Below, piece by piece: positions 49,397 to 58,675 of a stretch of DNA of 61,128 nucleotides. Source of the stretch: Enteractinococcus helveticum (lineage in GTDB: Bacteria > Actinomycetota > Actinomycetes > Actinomycetales > Micrococcaceae); NCBI RefSeq assembly GCF_020742345.1, contig NZ_DYXC01000153.1, forward strand, positions 1 through 61,128, in the 5' to 3' direction. Within the stretch, counting starts at the first letter, position 1; the number at the start of each line of letters is the position of its first letter. Both the position numbers and the translations under genes were made by a program. The notes beneath the pieces are model-generated. The model was not told the DNA's origin and did no database searches. It saw only the letters and a program-made list of their open reading frames with translations.

Positions 49397-52300
49397 ATGC
49401 CTGAAAAATCACTGGGTGGCCGGGTCACCGCGCTCAGCGCGGCATGCCTGGTCGCACTGGCACCGTTTGCTATGTCTTCGGCAGCGGCTATGCCAGTTTC
49501 CCTGCAAACCACCGTTCACGACGTTCAACAGCAGCCGTCAGGGCTGGTCGTGACGGAAATTCTTCCCGATACCACCGGGTACGATCATTACGAATACTTC
49601 GAAATTCACAACGCGTCTGATGAAGCCATCAACCTGGACGAAGCCGGTTACAGCTTTGCCTACAGCTATGAGGATTCGGCCGACCAGAGTCGCGATGTCC
49701 CACTGACCATCAATAAAGATGAATCCCCAGTGGTACTGGCCCCCGGCGAGACTGTCATCATGTGGCTGAGCTATGCCAATGACACGGTAGATTCCTATGC
49801 CTACAGCGTTGATGACTTCCGTGCATTTTATGACATGGCTGACGACAATGACGCGCGCATTGTACGGATTGAAGGCCAAGGTGGCATGGCCAACGGTGGC
49901 GATCGCGGTATCCGCGTGTTGCAAAACGGTGAAGTGGACAGTTGGTCGTTTTACCCCAAGGGTTCGGCAGGTGTTCAGCAGGGCGTCGAGTTTGGCAGAG
50001 CCATCACCGGCGACCAGCCCTCCCGTGTCGTGTTGACCCAACAAGCCGCCCCAACCCCGGGCCAGGTACGTGAGGAGCAGCTCAGCCCGGAACCGGTTGA
50101 ACCACAAGAGCCGGAAGCACCTGAGCAACCGGAGGAACCTGAAGATCCAACCGACCCTTTTGGTGACCGTCAGTCACCCGCCACCGCCGCACAACTGATA
50201 CTGACCGAATTGGTTGTGGACTCCAGCAACGTTGGCGGATCCGACGGCTACGAGTTCATCGAGATTGCCAACCCGACAGATACGCCAATCTCGATGGCCG
50301 ACTACACGATCAATTACCTGTATCCAGATTCCGGCAGCAACGCGCTCTGGGCGTCAACGCCGTCCGACGTCGTCATTGAACCCGGCCAAACCCTGGTTTA
50401 CTGGATCAAAAATGGTGCTAATAATGATCTAACCGCCGAGGATTTCAACGCCTTCTATGGCACTGATCTGGTACTCGGTGAAACGCTGGCCGAAATTTAT
50501 GCCGGCGGGATGGCCAACGGCAGCGCTCGCGGTATTCAGATTGAAACCAATACCGGCTTTGCCATTAACACCGGGTATTACAATATGAACGGCGACCGTG
50601 ATGTGCAGACCGATCAGGGCCTGTACTTCGGTGTTGACGAAAACGATCTGCAAAACCAACAGCTGTGGGGCAGCGCCGATCCGACGCCGGGTGCGCTGCA
50701 TCCCGCACAGACGCCTGAAACGGCAGTGCAGCTGCCCGCCGACCAGTCCGCTCCGCAGGTTGAAGATAACACCACCGATACCATCAACCCGGATGAGGGC
50801 CTGGCCTTCACCGCGCGCATTACCGACGACGTTCAGGTCAAAAGCGTCACACTCAACCTACAGTCCAACGCCCACGAGACCGTCGAACAGATCGTGCTGC
50901 GAGCAGGGGACGACGACACCTACACCTACGAAGTGCCCGAAGCAGACCTGACGGGCAAACGCTGGTATGACTATTCGTTTACGGTGTCAGACGGCACCAA
51001 TAACATCACCACCGAAACCCAGCGTGTCACCGCCGAGTCAGTAAACGATGCGCCGGTGCGGCTCAATCTGGAAGAAGATCAATGGGTGTCGGGCACCACC
51101 GCCATCATTGGTGCATCGGAGTCGGTTGACGACCAAGTGGACGTTTCCATCGATGGCCAAACCGTTGAAACGGAAGCCTCCCTGGAAGCCGAACCGGTTT
51201 TCGCCTTTGAAGTCACGCAAACGGATGCGTATTTCCGCAACGGTGTACTGGCCGGTGACGACATCCTGGAAATCTTCGATAAAGGCACCTACCAGAACGT
51301 TGAAACTATTTCGACATCGGTGCCGCTGGAGTACATTACCGACGACCGTGAAGTCACCCTCTCAATTTATGCGGGCACCAAAGCCGCCCCGGAAATTGAC
51401 CCAGACGAAAATAATGACGACTTCCGCATTCGCAACCCGCGCCTGATCCTACCGGATGGCCGCACCCTGACACCAGCCGGACTGGAAGACCCACAAGCCT
51501 GGATGGACATGGGCGATAGCGCGGGCAAACTAGAATTCTACGACGCCCAATTCGACATTCCCGATGATGCCTTCACCGGTGCCGCCCACCACTGGGATAC
51601 CACTACCAGTGACGATGGCGACCACACCATAACCGCTTCGCTGGCTGATGGTGATCACAGCGTCACGCGCAACGTGCAGGTAGATAACACCGGACCACAG
51701 ATCGACATTACCGGTGTGGCACATGACCAACCAGCCCGCGGTGAGTTCACCCTGGACGCCACAGCTCAGGATGCCGGAGCCGGTGTTGCCAATGTGGCCG
51801 CCACCCTGGATGGCGAAGAAATTGAGCTGCCCTATGCAACCTCGTCGGTAGCACTGGAGGCCGGAGAACACACATTTGAGGTCACCGCAACCGATGAGCT
51901 AGGCAACGAATCCAACCAGACGGTCACGTTTAGCACCCCGGAAGAACACCCAACGCTTGGCGAATTGACGCCAAGTGATGACGCCACAGTTGAGCCCGGC
52001 GATGTGGAATTATCCGCCGAAGTTGATGACCCCAGCGGCGACAGTGTTGACGCCACCTTCTATGGGGGACTGCGCCCAAGCTTCGCCTCGGAGGAGGTTC
52101 GGGCGAGCTCCGGCAGCGTCACCGATGCTGCAACGCTACAACGCGCCGAAGCACAACCGCTCAGCGACGAAGACATCGAAGCCATCACCACCTTGGACGG
52201 TCTGGATGTGCAAGTCGAATCCGACAGCAAGTTCCCATACAAATTATTTGAAGTCGACGTGCCCGACGACGCAGTTAATGGTTCGCAAGTACGCCTGAAC

Positions 52301-54076
52301 TGGCAGGGCAGTGCCGAAACCGATGCGCAGGTGGCACTCTATGCTCTGCCCACTGATGGCAGCGGTTGGGATGAAATCGACCGCCACGTGACCGGTCAGT
52401 CGGATAAGGCAACCCGCGGTATTGCCGCCGCCGTCCACCAAGCCCTGACAGCATCCACAGGAGCTGAAACCTTCAGCCTCAACGGCGTTATCGATGCTGA
52501 CCAGTACGCCGAGGATGGCACCGTGACCGTATTGGTCCAACACTCCGACGGATTTGCCGGTCAAGATTTCACCACGCGTGACTCCACAGTGCAACCGGCT
52601 CATGCCGACGACGTTGCGCGTTCCGAATATGATTTCACTTTCGCATGGGAATCCGACACCCAGTACTACAACGAAGACTTCCCACACCACCAGACCGCCA
52701 TTCACGACTACGTGCTGGCCGAACGTGAAAATAAAAACATCCAGTTTTTATTCCACACCGGCGACGTCATTGATGAAAAAGATAAGGCCTACCAGTGGGA
52801 AAACGCAGACCCAGAATATCAGCGCCTCGATGACGCCGGCCTGCCGTACTCCATTTTGGCCGGCAACCACGACGTGGTGCTCAATAACGAGGTCGATTAC
52901 ACCACCTTCAGCCAGTATTTCGGTGCTAACCGCTACGCAAACAACCCTTGGTACGCGGGTACCTACGAGGACAACCGCGGTAGCTACTACCTGTTCTCGG
53001 CCGGTGGGATCGACTTCATTGTTGTTGCGATGGGCTGGGATCCTGATGATGCCGAAATCGAGTGGATGAACCAGGTGCTAGCCGAGCACCCGGACCGCGT
53101 GGGCATTGTGAACCTGCACGAGTACATGCTGACCACCGGGGGATTGGGCCCGATTCCGCAGCGGATCCTGGATGAGGTTGTTGCCACCAACCCCAACGTC
53201 TCAATGGTCATGTCCGGGCACTACCATGACGCCTACACCCGAACCGATGATTTTGACGATGACGGCGATGGCCAAACCGACCGCACCGTCACCTCGATGC
53301 TCTTCGACTACCAGAGTCTGCCCGAAGGCGGCCAGGGCTTCTTGCGCCTATTGCACTTCGACAACGAAGGCCAACGGATGATGGTGCGCACCTACTCGCC
53401 GTCGCTGGAGCAGTACAACTCGGATGATCCAACGCTGCTGGTAGACGGCGACGACCCATATGCGGATCAGCAATTCGACATCTCCTATGAACAACTGGGC
53501 ATCGAATCGACGCAACGCCACCTGGCCACCGATGCGTTTACCGCAGAGGTTCTGACCGATGCCCCAATTGGTACCGTCGAAGATATCGAGACCCCAGGTA
53601 CCGCATCGGTCGTGTGGGAAGACCGTGAAGCCGGGGAGCACTCGTGGTATGTCAGGGTCACCGACGACTTTGGTGGTTCCGTGGCATCACCTGTGATGAC
53701 CTTCACCGCTGCAAGCACCGACGATGAAAACCCCGATGAGGGGGCCGGTGATGGTGAAGATCAGAACGACGACGAGAACTCATCTGGTAACGGTGGAACC
53801 CCGGGCGATCATGGCACATCTGACGGTGGCAGCCAGCAGCCCGATGCTGATGACGATTCGACCAACGGCACCGACGGCGCCGAGGACCCCGCCACGGATG
53901 GTGCAGATGATACTGCACGTGACCCCGATGAGCAGGCCTCCGGCAAGCCCTCCAGCAGAGATCTTGCCGATACCGGTGCTTCGGCTGCGTTGGGCTGGCT
54001 GATCGGCGGTGGCGTGTTGGCGCTGGCTGCCGGTTCAGCACTGGTCTGGCGTCGCCGGGCAGGCGGTCAGCAGTAG
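49397..54076 (+). CDS. wall-anchored lamin-tail/metallophosphoesterase protein
   Basis: A 1559-residue surface protein. Signal peptide 1-31 (cut near SSAAA/MPV). Two lamin-tail domains: about 48-185 (VVTEILPDTTGYDHYEYFEI) and 270-420 (LILTELVVDSS, GYEFIEIANPTDT), joined by a Pro/Glu linker. Several Ig-like stretches follow (about 450-900). The calcineurin-like phosphoesterase spans about 1075-1330, with SDTQYY, HTGDVID (Asp1123), GNHD (1156-1159) and GHYHDA (1274-1279) as metal ligands. An EF-hand-like Asp loop (1287-1295) is inside this domain. After an acidic linker the C-terminus has LADTG (1523-1527), a hydrophobic segment and RRR, a sortase signal. It probably cleaves phosphoesters of nucleotides or wall polymers outside the cell. 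AAGGGT lies 11 nt before ATG. Confidence 0.9.
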   Translation: MPEKSLGGRVTALSAACLVALAPFAMSSAAAMPVSLQTTVHDVQQQPSGLVVTEILPDTTGYDHYEYFEIHNASDEAINLDEAGYSFAYSYEDSADQSRDVPLTINKDESPVVLAPGETVIMWLSYANDTVDSYAYSVDDFRAFYDMADDNDARIVRIEGQGGMANGGDRGIRVLQNGEVDSWSFYPKGSAGVQQGVEFGRAITGDQPSRVVLTQQAAPTPGQVREEQLSPEPVEPQEPEAPEQPEEPEDPTDPFGDRQSPATAAQLILTELVVDSSNVGGSDGYEFIEIANPTDTPISMADYTINYLYPDSGSNALWASTPSDVVIEPGQTLVYWIKNGANNDLTAEDFNAFYGTDLVLGETLAEIYAGGMANGSARGIQIETNTGFAINTGYYNMNGDRDVQTDQGLYFGVDENDLQNQQLWGSADPTPGALHPAQTPETAVQLPADQSAPQVEDNTTDTINPDEGLAFTARITDDVQVKSVTLNLQSNAHETVEQIVLRAGDDDTYTYEVPEADLTGKRWYDYSFTVSDGTNNITTETQRVTAESVNDAPVRLNLEEDQWVSGTTAIIGASESVDDQVDVSIDGQTVETEASLEAEPVFAFEVTQTDAYFRNGVLAGDDILEIFDKGTYQNVETISTSVPLEYITDDREVTLSIYAGTKAAPEIDPDENNDDFRIRNPRLILPDGRTLTPAGLEDPQAWMDMGDSAGKLEFYDAQFDIPDDAFTGAAHHWDTTTSDDGDHTITASLADGDHSVTRNVQVDNTGPQIDITGVAHDQPARGEFTLDATAQDAGAGVANVAATLDGEEIELPYATSSVALEAGEHTFEVTATDELGNESNQTVTFSTPEEHPTLGELTPSDDATVEPGDVELSAEVDDPSGDSVDATFYGGLRPSFASEEVRASSGSVTDAATLQRAEAQPLSDEDIEAITTLDGLDVQVESDSKFPYKLFEVDVPDDAVNGSQVRLNWQGSAETDAQVALYALPTDGSGWDEIDRHVTGQSDKATRGIAAAVHQALTASTGAETFSLNGVIDADQYAEDGTVTVLVQHSDGFAGQDFTTRDSTVQPAHADDVARSEYDFTFAWESDTQYYNEDFPHHQTAIHDYVLAERENKNIQFLFHTGDVIDEKDKAYQWENADPEYQRLDDAGLPYSILAGNHDVVLNNEVDYTTFSQYFGANRYANNPWYAGTYEDNRGSYYLFSAGGIDFIVVAMGWDPDDAEIEWMNQVLAEHPDRVGIVNLHEYMLTTGGLGPIPQRILDEVVATNPNVSMVMSGHYHDAYTRTDDFDDDGDGQTDRTVTSMLFDYQSLPEGGQGFLRLLHFDNEGQRMMVRTYSPSLEQYNSDDPTLLVDGDDPYADQQFDISYEQLGIESTQRHLATDAFTAEVLTDAPIGTVEDIETPGTASVVWEDREAGEHSWYVRVTDDFGGSVASPVMTFTAASTDDENPDEGAGDGEDQNDDENSSGNGGTPGDHGTSDGGSQQPDADDDSTNGTDGAEDPATDGADDTARDPDEQASGKPSSRDLADTGASAALGWLIGGGVLALAAGSALVWRRRAGGQQ

Positions 54077-54102
54077 CTTAGCTGAGGCATTCAGGGCGCC
54101 TG

Positions 54103-54138
54103 CGGCCTGGTGGTCCCCCTGGTGGGACCGCCAGGCCG
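54103..54138 (+). terminator. terminator after the phosphoesterase gene
   Basis: CGGCCTGGTGGTCCC pairs with GGGACCGCCAGGCCG with one mismatch around a short loop, 27 nt after the stop. Confidence 0.8.
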
Positions 54139-54321
54139 TTGGGGTCTGTGGCGGGAAAATTTGGGAGATCGGTATGGAAAAATATCCCGCAGCAGGCTTA
54201 ACCCCCGGCCAAAAAGGGCAAAAGATGCTGGCCGCGAAAACATCTGAGCTAGATTAGGGGGTGGAATTGTGGGGTGCCCTTACACCACAGGGCGCTTGAA
54301 ACATGAGGAGATCACACATTT

Positions 54322-56544
54322 ATGTCAAAGATCATTTACACCTACACTGACGAAGCGCCAGCTCTGGCAACAGCATCCTTCTTGCCAATTGTGCGCGCGT
54401 TTGCCGCCAAGGCCGGTGTAGAACTGGAAACACGAGATATCTCCCTGGCCGGCCGTATCTTGGCCGCCTTCAACGACGTGTTACCAGAAGATCAGCGCGT
54501 CAACGATGCCCTGGCTGAACTCGGTGAGCTCGTCAAAGAAGCCGAAGCCAACATCATCAAACTGCCAAACATCTCGGCCTCGGTACCGCAGCTGGTTGCC
54601 GCCGTCAAAGAACTCCAAGAAGCCGGCTTCGCTCTGCCGGACTACCCGTACGAAGTGACCAACGACGAGGAACGCGACGTCCAGGCCCGGTATGCGACCG
54701 CCATGGGCTCGGCTGTGAACCCGGTGCTGCGTGAAGGCAACTCGGATCGCCGTGCACCACGCGCCGTCAAGAATTTTGCCAAAAACAATCCGCACTCGAT
54801 GGGTGACTGGGCCAAGGATTCCAAGACCAACGTCGCCACGATGGGTGCAAACGACTTCTTCTCCAACGAACAGTCCGTCACCCTGGCAGATAACGACACC
54901 CTGACTATTCGACACACCGACGCCCAGGGCAATGTCACCAACCTCAAGGAGGACCTGAAGGTCCTCAAGGGCGAGATTGTGGACTCGACCTTCATGTCCG
55001 CTAAAGCGTTGGACGCCTTCCTGGCCGAACAGGTCAAGCGTGCCAAGGAAGAAGGTGTGCTGTTCTCAGCGCATATGAAGGCCACCATGATGAAGGTTTC
55101 CGACCCGGTCATCTTCGGTCATATCGTCAAAGCCTACTTCCCAGGGGTATTTGAAAAATACGGTGCACAGTTGGCTGCTGCCGGCCTGTCTGCCAATAAC
55201 GGTCTGGCCGGTATCGAAGCTGGCCTGGATCAGCTGGATGCCGACGTCGCCGAAGGTATTCGCAAGGAAATTGCTGACGCCTACGAAAATGGCCCAGATT
55301 TGGCCATGGTCAACTCCCACCGTGGTATCACCAACCTGCACGTCCCATCTGATGTGATCGTGGATGCTTCCATGCCGGCCATGATTCGTTCCGGCGGCAA
55401 AATGTGGAATAAGAACGACGAAACCCAGGACACCCTGGCCGTGATTCCTGACTCTTCTTATGCCGGTGTTTTCCAGGCCGTGATCGAGGACTGCCGCGCA
55501 AACGGTGCCTATGACCCGACCACCATGGGAACCGTACCAAACGTTGGTCTGATGGCCCAGAAGGCCGAAGAATACGGGTCGCACGATAAGACGTTCATCA
55601 TCGATAAAGACGGCACCGTCGACGTCGTTGATCAAGCTGGCAACGTGCTGATGAGCCACCAGGTGGAAGCCGGTGATATCTGGCGCGCCACCCAGACCAA
55701 GGATGTTCCGGTTCGCGACTGGGTCAAACTGGCCGTTACCCGTGCCCGGGCAACGCAGACTCCGGCCATTTTCTGGTTGGACGCCGAGCGCGCTCACGAT
55801 GCCCAAATTATTGAAAAGGTCAAAGCATACCTGCCAGAGCACGACACCGATGGCCTGGAAATCAAGATTATGGCCCCGGAACGTGCGACCCAGTACACGG
55901 TTGAGCGCATGCGCCGTGGCGAAGACACCATTTCGGTGTCCGGTAACGTATTGCGTGACTACCTGACCGACCTGTTCCCAATTCTGGAATTGGGCACTTC
56001 GGCCAAGATGTTGTCAATTGTTCCACTGCTCAACGGTGGTGGCCTATTTGAAACCGGTGCTGGCGGTTCGGCTCCAAAACACGTTGAACAGCTGTTGGAA
56101 GAAAACCACCTGCGCTGGGATTCCCTGGGTGAATTCTTGGCGTTGGCGGTGTCTTTTGAACACTTAGCGACTGCAACCGATAACTCACGCGCCCAGGTCT
56201 TGGCTGATGCGCTGGATGCCGGTACCGGGGAATACCTGGAAGAGGGTCGTTCGCCATCGCGTAAGGTCAATGAATTGGATAACCGCGGTTCCCACTTCTA
56301 CCTGGCACTATACTGGGCTGAGGCATTGGCCGAACAGACCGAAGACGTCGAATTGGCGGAGGCGATCAAACCGGTCGCCCAGGCACTGCGCGAAAACGAA
56401 GAAACCATTGTCAAGGAACTTAACGATGTGCAAGGGTCCTCGGTTTCGATCGGCGGGTACTACTACCCCAATCATGAGCTGACCTCCAACGTTATGCGCC
56501 CATCGGCAACTTTGAACAAGATTATTGACGATCTAGGCGCCTAA
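54322..56544 (+). CDS. icd: NADP-dependent isocitrate dehydrogenase, monomeric type
   Basis: A 740-residue enzyme, the large monomeric form, converting isocitrate to 2-oxoglutarate with NADPH in the citric acid cycle. It starts MSKIIYTYTDEAPALATASF, and has NPVLREGNSDRRAPRAVKNF (substrate loop), HMKATMMKVSDPVIFGHIV, FETGAGGSAPKHVEQL and LDNRGSHFYLALYWAEALA, all landmarks of the type. The length is usual (735-745). GAGGAG lies 11 nt before ATG. A TAGATT hexamer at about 54250 could be its -10. Confidence 0.97.
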   Translation: MSKIIYTYTDEAPALATASFLPIVRAFAAKAGVELETRDISLAGRILAAFNDVLPEDQRVNDALAELGELVKEAEANIIKLPNISASVPQLVAAVKELQEAGFALPDYPYEVTNDEERDVQARYATAMGSAVNPVLREGNSDRRAPRAVKNFAKNNPHSMGDWAKDSKTNVATMGANDFFSNEQSVTLADNDTLTIRHTDAQGNVTNLKEDLKVLKGEIVDSTFMSAKALDAFLAEQVKRAKEEGVLFSAHMKATMMKVSDPVIFGHIVKAYFPGVFEKYGAQLAAAGLSANNGLAGIEAGLDQLDADVAEGIRKEIADAYENGPDLAMVNSHRGITNLHVPSDVIVDASMPAMIRSGGKMWNKNDETQDTLAVIPDSSYAGVFQAVIEDCRANGAYDPTTMGTVPNVGLMAQKAEEYGSHDKTFIIDKDGTVDVVDQAGNVLMSHQVEAGDIWRATQTKDVPVRDWVKLAVTRARATQTPAIFWLDAERAHDAQIIEKVKAYLPEHDTDGLEIKIMAPERATQYTVERMRRGEDTISVSGNVLRDYLTDLFPILELGTSAKMLSIVPLLNGGGLFETGAGGSAPKHVEQLLEENHLRWDSLGEFLALAVSFEHLATATDNSRAQVLADALDAGTGEYLEEGRSPSRKVNELDNRGSHFYLALYWAEALAEQTEDVELAEAIKPVAQALRENEETIVKELNDVQGSSVSIGGYYYPNHELTSNVMRPSATLNKIIDDLGA

Positions 56545-56585
56545 GTTCTGTTCTTGAGGCTGCCCAAAGCGCAGTCATGATACGA

Positions 56586-56622
56586 CAGGCTCTGCGGATT
56601 CTTGAAGAATCCGCAGAGCCTG
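56586..56622. terminator. bidirectional terminator between icd and glsA
   Basis: CAGGCTCTGCGGATTCTT and its perfect complement form an 18-bp stem with an almost absent loop, followed by TTGTTTTTG on the plus side. Both convergent genes end within 45 nt or so of it. Confidence 0.9.
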
Positions 56623-56663
56623 TTGTTTTTGTGTTGAAGGTTATGACCGTGCGGACCAGAGCA

Positions 56664-58640
56664 TTAGCGCATGCGTGGTTCTTCGTATTGTTCTGGGTCG
56701 TATTCTTCACGAGCGCCGGCCTCACGTGAGGATTGTTCCAGCACGGTATACGCTTCACGTGCTATCGCCGTCCACAAGCGGATTGCCAGGTGTGGCTCGG
56801 TTTTTTCGATGTGTGCAATGGTTTGAGCCGACAGGACGAGGACCTCGACATCGTCGATGGCGCGAATGGTGGTCAGTTGTTGGCCCGTGTAGCTCAGCGC
56901 GAATTCACCGAAGGTTGAGCCGGGGGATAAATAGACGTGACGGTAGCGGGTGTCACCGGGGCCTTCTGCTTCCAGTTCCACGCGACCGGAGCGGATGAAG
57001 TAAATACCGCCGAAGGGTTGGCCAACACGCCGGATGATGGTGTCGGCCGTGTAGCTGCGCAGCTCCATGTAACCTGCTAGTACGTTGACGTCGTGGTCAT
57101 CAAGGAAGTCGAAGACCGGTGCTGTCCCGGGTTCACGCGGGGTATCATCGATTTGTAAAATCTGGCGGGCATACCGTTGGGCTAAGCGTAGTTCAGCCCA
57201 TTCCAGGGCAGCGGAGCGGTTGTCGAAGAGGCGGAATTCACCGGTGATCTTTTCGGTCAGTGTTTCGGAGTCCCACGGGAAATCCAATTGGCCGGCCGAA
57301 GCGGCTTTTGCTTTATCTCGCGGGTCGGGGACTTCCAGATCATCGCGGACCTTGACAAATTCCAAGATGTGCTCGACGAGTGTTTCACCCCAGTCGATAA
57401 AGATAATGTCTTTCCCGGAGGCACGCCATGAGGAAGTGAGCGAAGCCAGTATGAGAATTGCGGCCCGGCCGAAATCATCAACGCCCTGGAAATCGATGAC
57501 GACCATGGTGACGTCCTCGTCCATTTCGACAATGGTGCGTGCCATGGTTTCGGTTTCGGCAAAGCCTAGGTCACCGGAAACCTCAAGAATTTGGCAGCGG
57601 TCGCCAAATTGGGAGGTGATCCGGGATAGCTCAGTGGAACGAACCACACCCAGTGATGCATCAGCCAACGAGTAGTGGGCGCGCAGAGTTGACCCGCCCA
57701 GGGGTGAGGCTTCAGCGTAGTGCAATCCGAGATCTCGGGTGACTCGGCGGATGGCTGCGGCCCCTCGCACGGAGTTGCCGTGTTGATCCAGTGGTGCCGA
57801 GTAGACGCCAATGCCCAGTTGGCCTGGTACGACCACCATGATGCCGCCGTCGACCCCAGATTTTGCGGGCAGCCCAATGTCGATCATCCAGTTGCCGGCA
57901 GCGTCGTACATGCCACAGGTCATCATAACGCCTAGGACCTGGCGGGTGGTTTCTTCGGTGAAAACTTCCCGCCCGGTGACCGGGTTGATACCTTTATTGG
58001 CAAGGGTGGCTGCCATCATCGACAGGTTTTCTGTGGTCACATCGGTGGAGCATTCTAAAAAGTAGTCCTGGACCACCGGTTCGGGATCCGAATCAATAAT
58101 CTCAAAGGACCGCAATAACCAGGCCAGCGCCCGGTTGCGGTCGCCGGCAATGTTCTCGGCGTGGAAAACCGTTCGGTTGATCTCTAATTGACCGGGAGAG
58201 CCATCGGCAGCCAGATCCATGATGCGCGAGATCCTGCTAATTCGATCCACTCCGCCGCGTCCTTTGATCAGCCCCACTGTGGCAATAGCGCCGGCGTTGA
58301 TCATGGGATTGGCTGGGCGACCCGTATTGCGTTGAAGCGAAATTTCGTTGAATGGGTCGCCGGAGGGCTCAACATCGATCTTCTTACCCACTTGGGTCGG
58401 GCCAAGATCGTCCAGGGCCAGACCGTAGGCGAAGACTTTGGCAATCGATTGGATAGCAAATTTATGGTCAGCATCGCCCGATGAGTATTGCTGGCCATTG
58501 ACCGTTGTCAGCGTGATCCCAAATTTTTGAATATCGGGTTGGGTTGCAGTTTCCGTTACCGGGTTGACGGTACCCGCCGTCATCGGTCGCAGACTGTCAA
58601 CCATATCGGCAAGGTAGCGGTGCAACGGTGAAATCATCAT
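56664..58640 (-). CDS. glsA: glutaminase fused to STAS and cyclic-nucleotide-binding domains
   Basis: A 658-residue protein. Residues 1-315 are a serine-type glutaminase hydrolysing glutamine to glutamate and ammonia, with nucleophile Ser65 and Lys68 in FAIQSIAKVF, RPANPMINAGAIATVG and the AKSGVDGGIMVVVPGQLGIG loop. A STAS domain follows (about 345-450: ILEVSGDLGFAETE, VVIDFQGVDDFGRAAI). The C-terminal part (about 520-640) is a cNMP-binding barrel with FGEFALSYTG and TTIRA, which keep the Glu and Arg of the phosphate-binding cassette. ATG 58640 follows GAGGGA by 7 nt. The fusion suggests control by a nucleotide or by partner proteins. It is convergent with icd. Confidence 0.92.
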   Translation of the reverse strand: MMISPLHRYLADMVDSLRPMTAGTVNPVTETATQPDIQKFGITLTTVNGQQYSSGDADHKFAIQSIAKVFAYGLALDDLGPTQVGKKIDVEPSGDPFNEISLQRNTGRPANPMINAGAIATVGLIKGRGGVDRISRISRIMDLAADGSPGQLEINRTVFHAENIAGDRNRALAWLLRSFEIIDSDPEPVVQDYFLECSTDVTTENLSMMAATLANKGINPVTGREVFTEETTRQVLGVMMTCGMYDAAGNWMIDIGLPAKSGVDGGIMVVVPGQLGIGVYSAPLDQHGNSVRGAAAIRRVTRDLGLHYAEASPLGGSTLRAHYSLADASLGVVRSTELSRITSQFGDRCQILEVSGDLGFAETETMARTIVEMDEDVTMVVIDFQGVDDFGRAAILILASLTSSWRASGKDIIFIDWGETLVEHILEFVKVRDDLEVPDPRDKAKAASAGQLDFPWDSETLTEKITGEFRLFDNRSAALEWAELRLAQRYARQILQIDDTPREPGTAPVFDFLDDHDVNVLAGYMELRSYTADTIIRRVGQPFGGIYFIRSGRVELEAEGPGDTRYRHVYLSPGSTFGEFALSYTGQQLTTIRAIDDVEVLVLSAQTIAHIEKTEPHLAIRLWTAIAREAYTVLEQSSREAGAREEYDPEQYEEPRMR

Positions 58641-58675
58641 GGGCAATCCCTCATCACAGTCATCCAGTGGCTGGT

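Noticed and set aside
55066..55842. Leftward 258-codon frame inside icd
   Set aside because: Antisense of a conserved enzyme; the translation has no recognisable domain.
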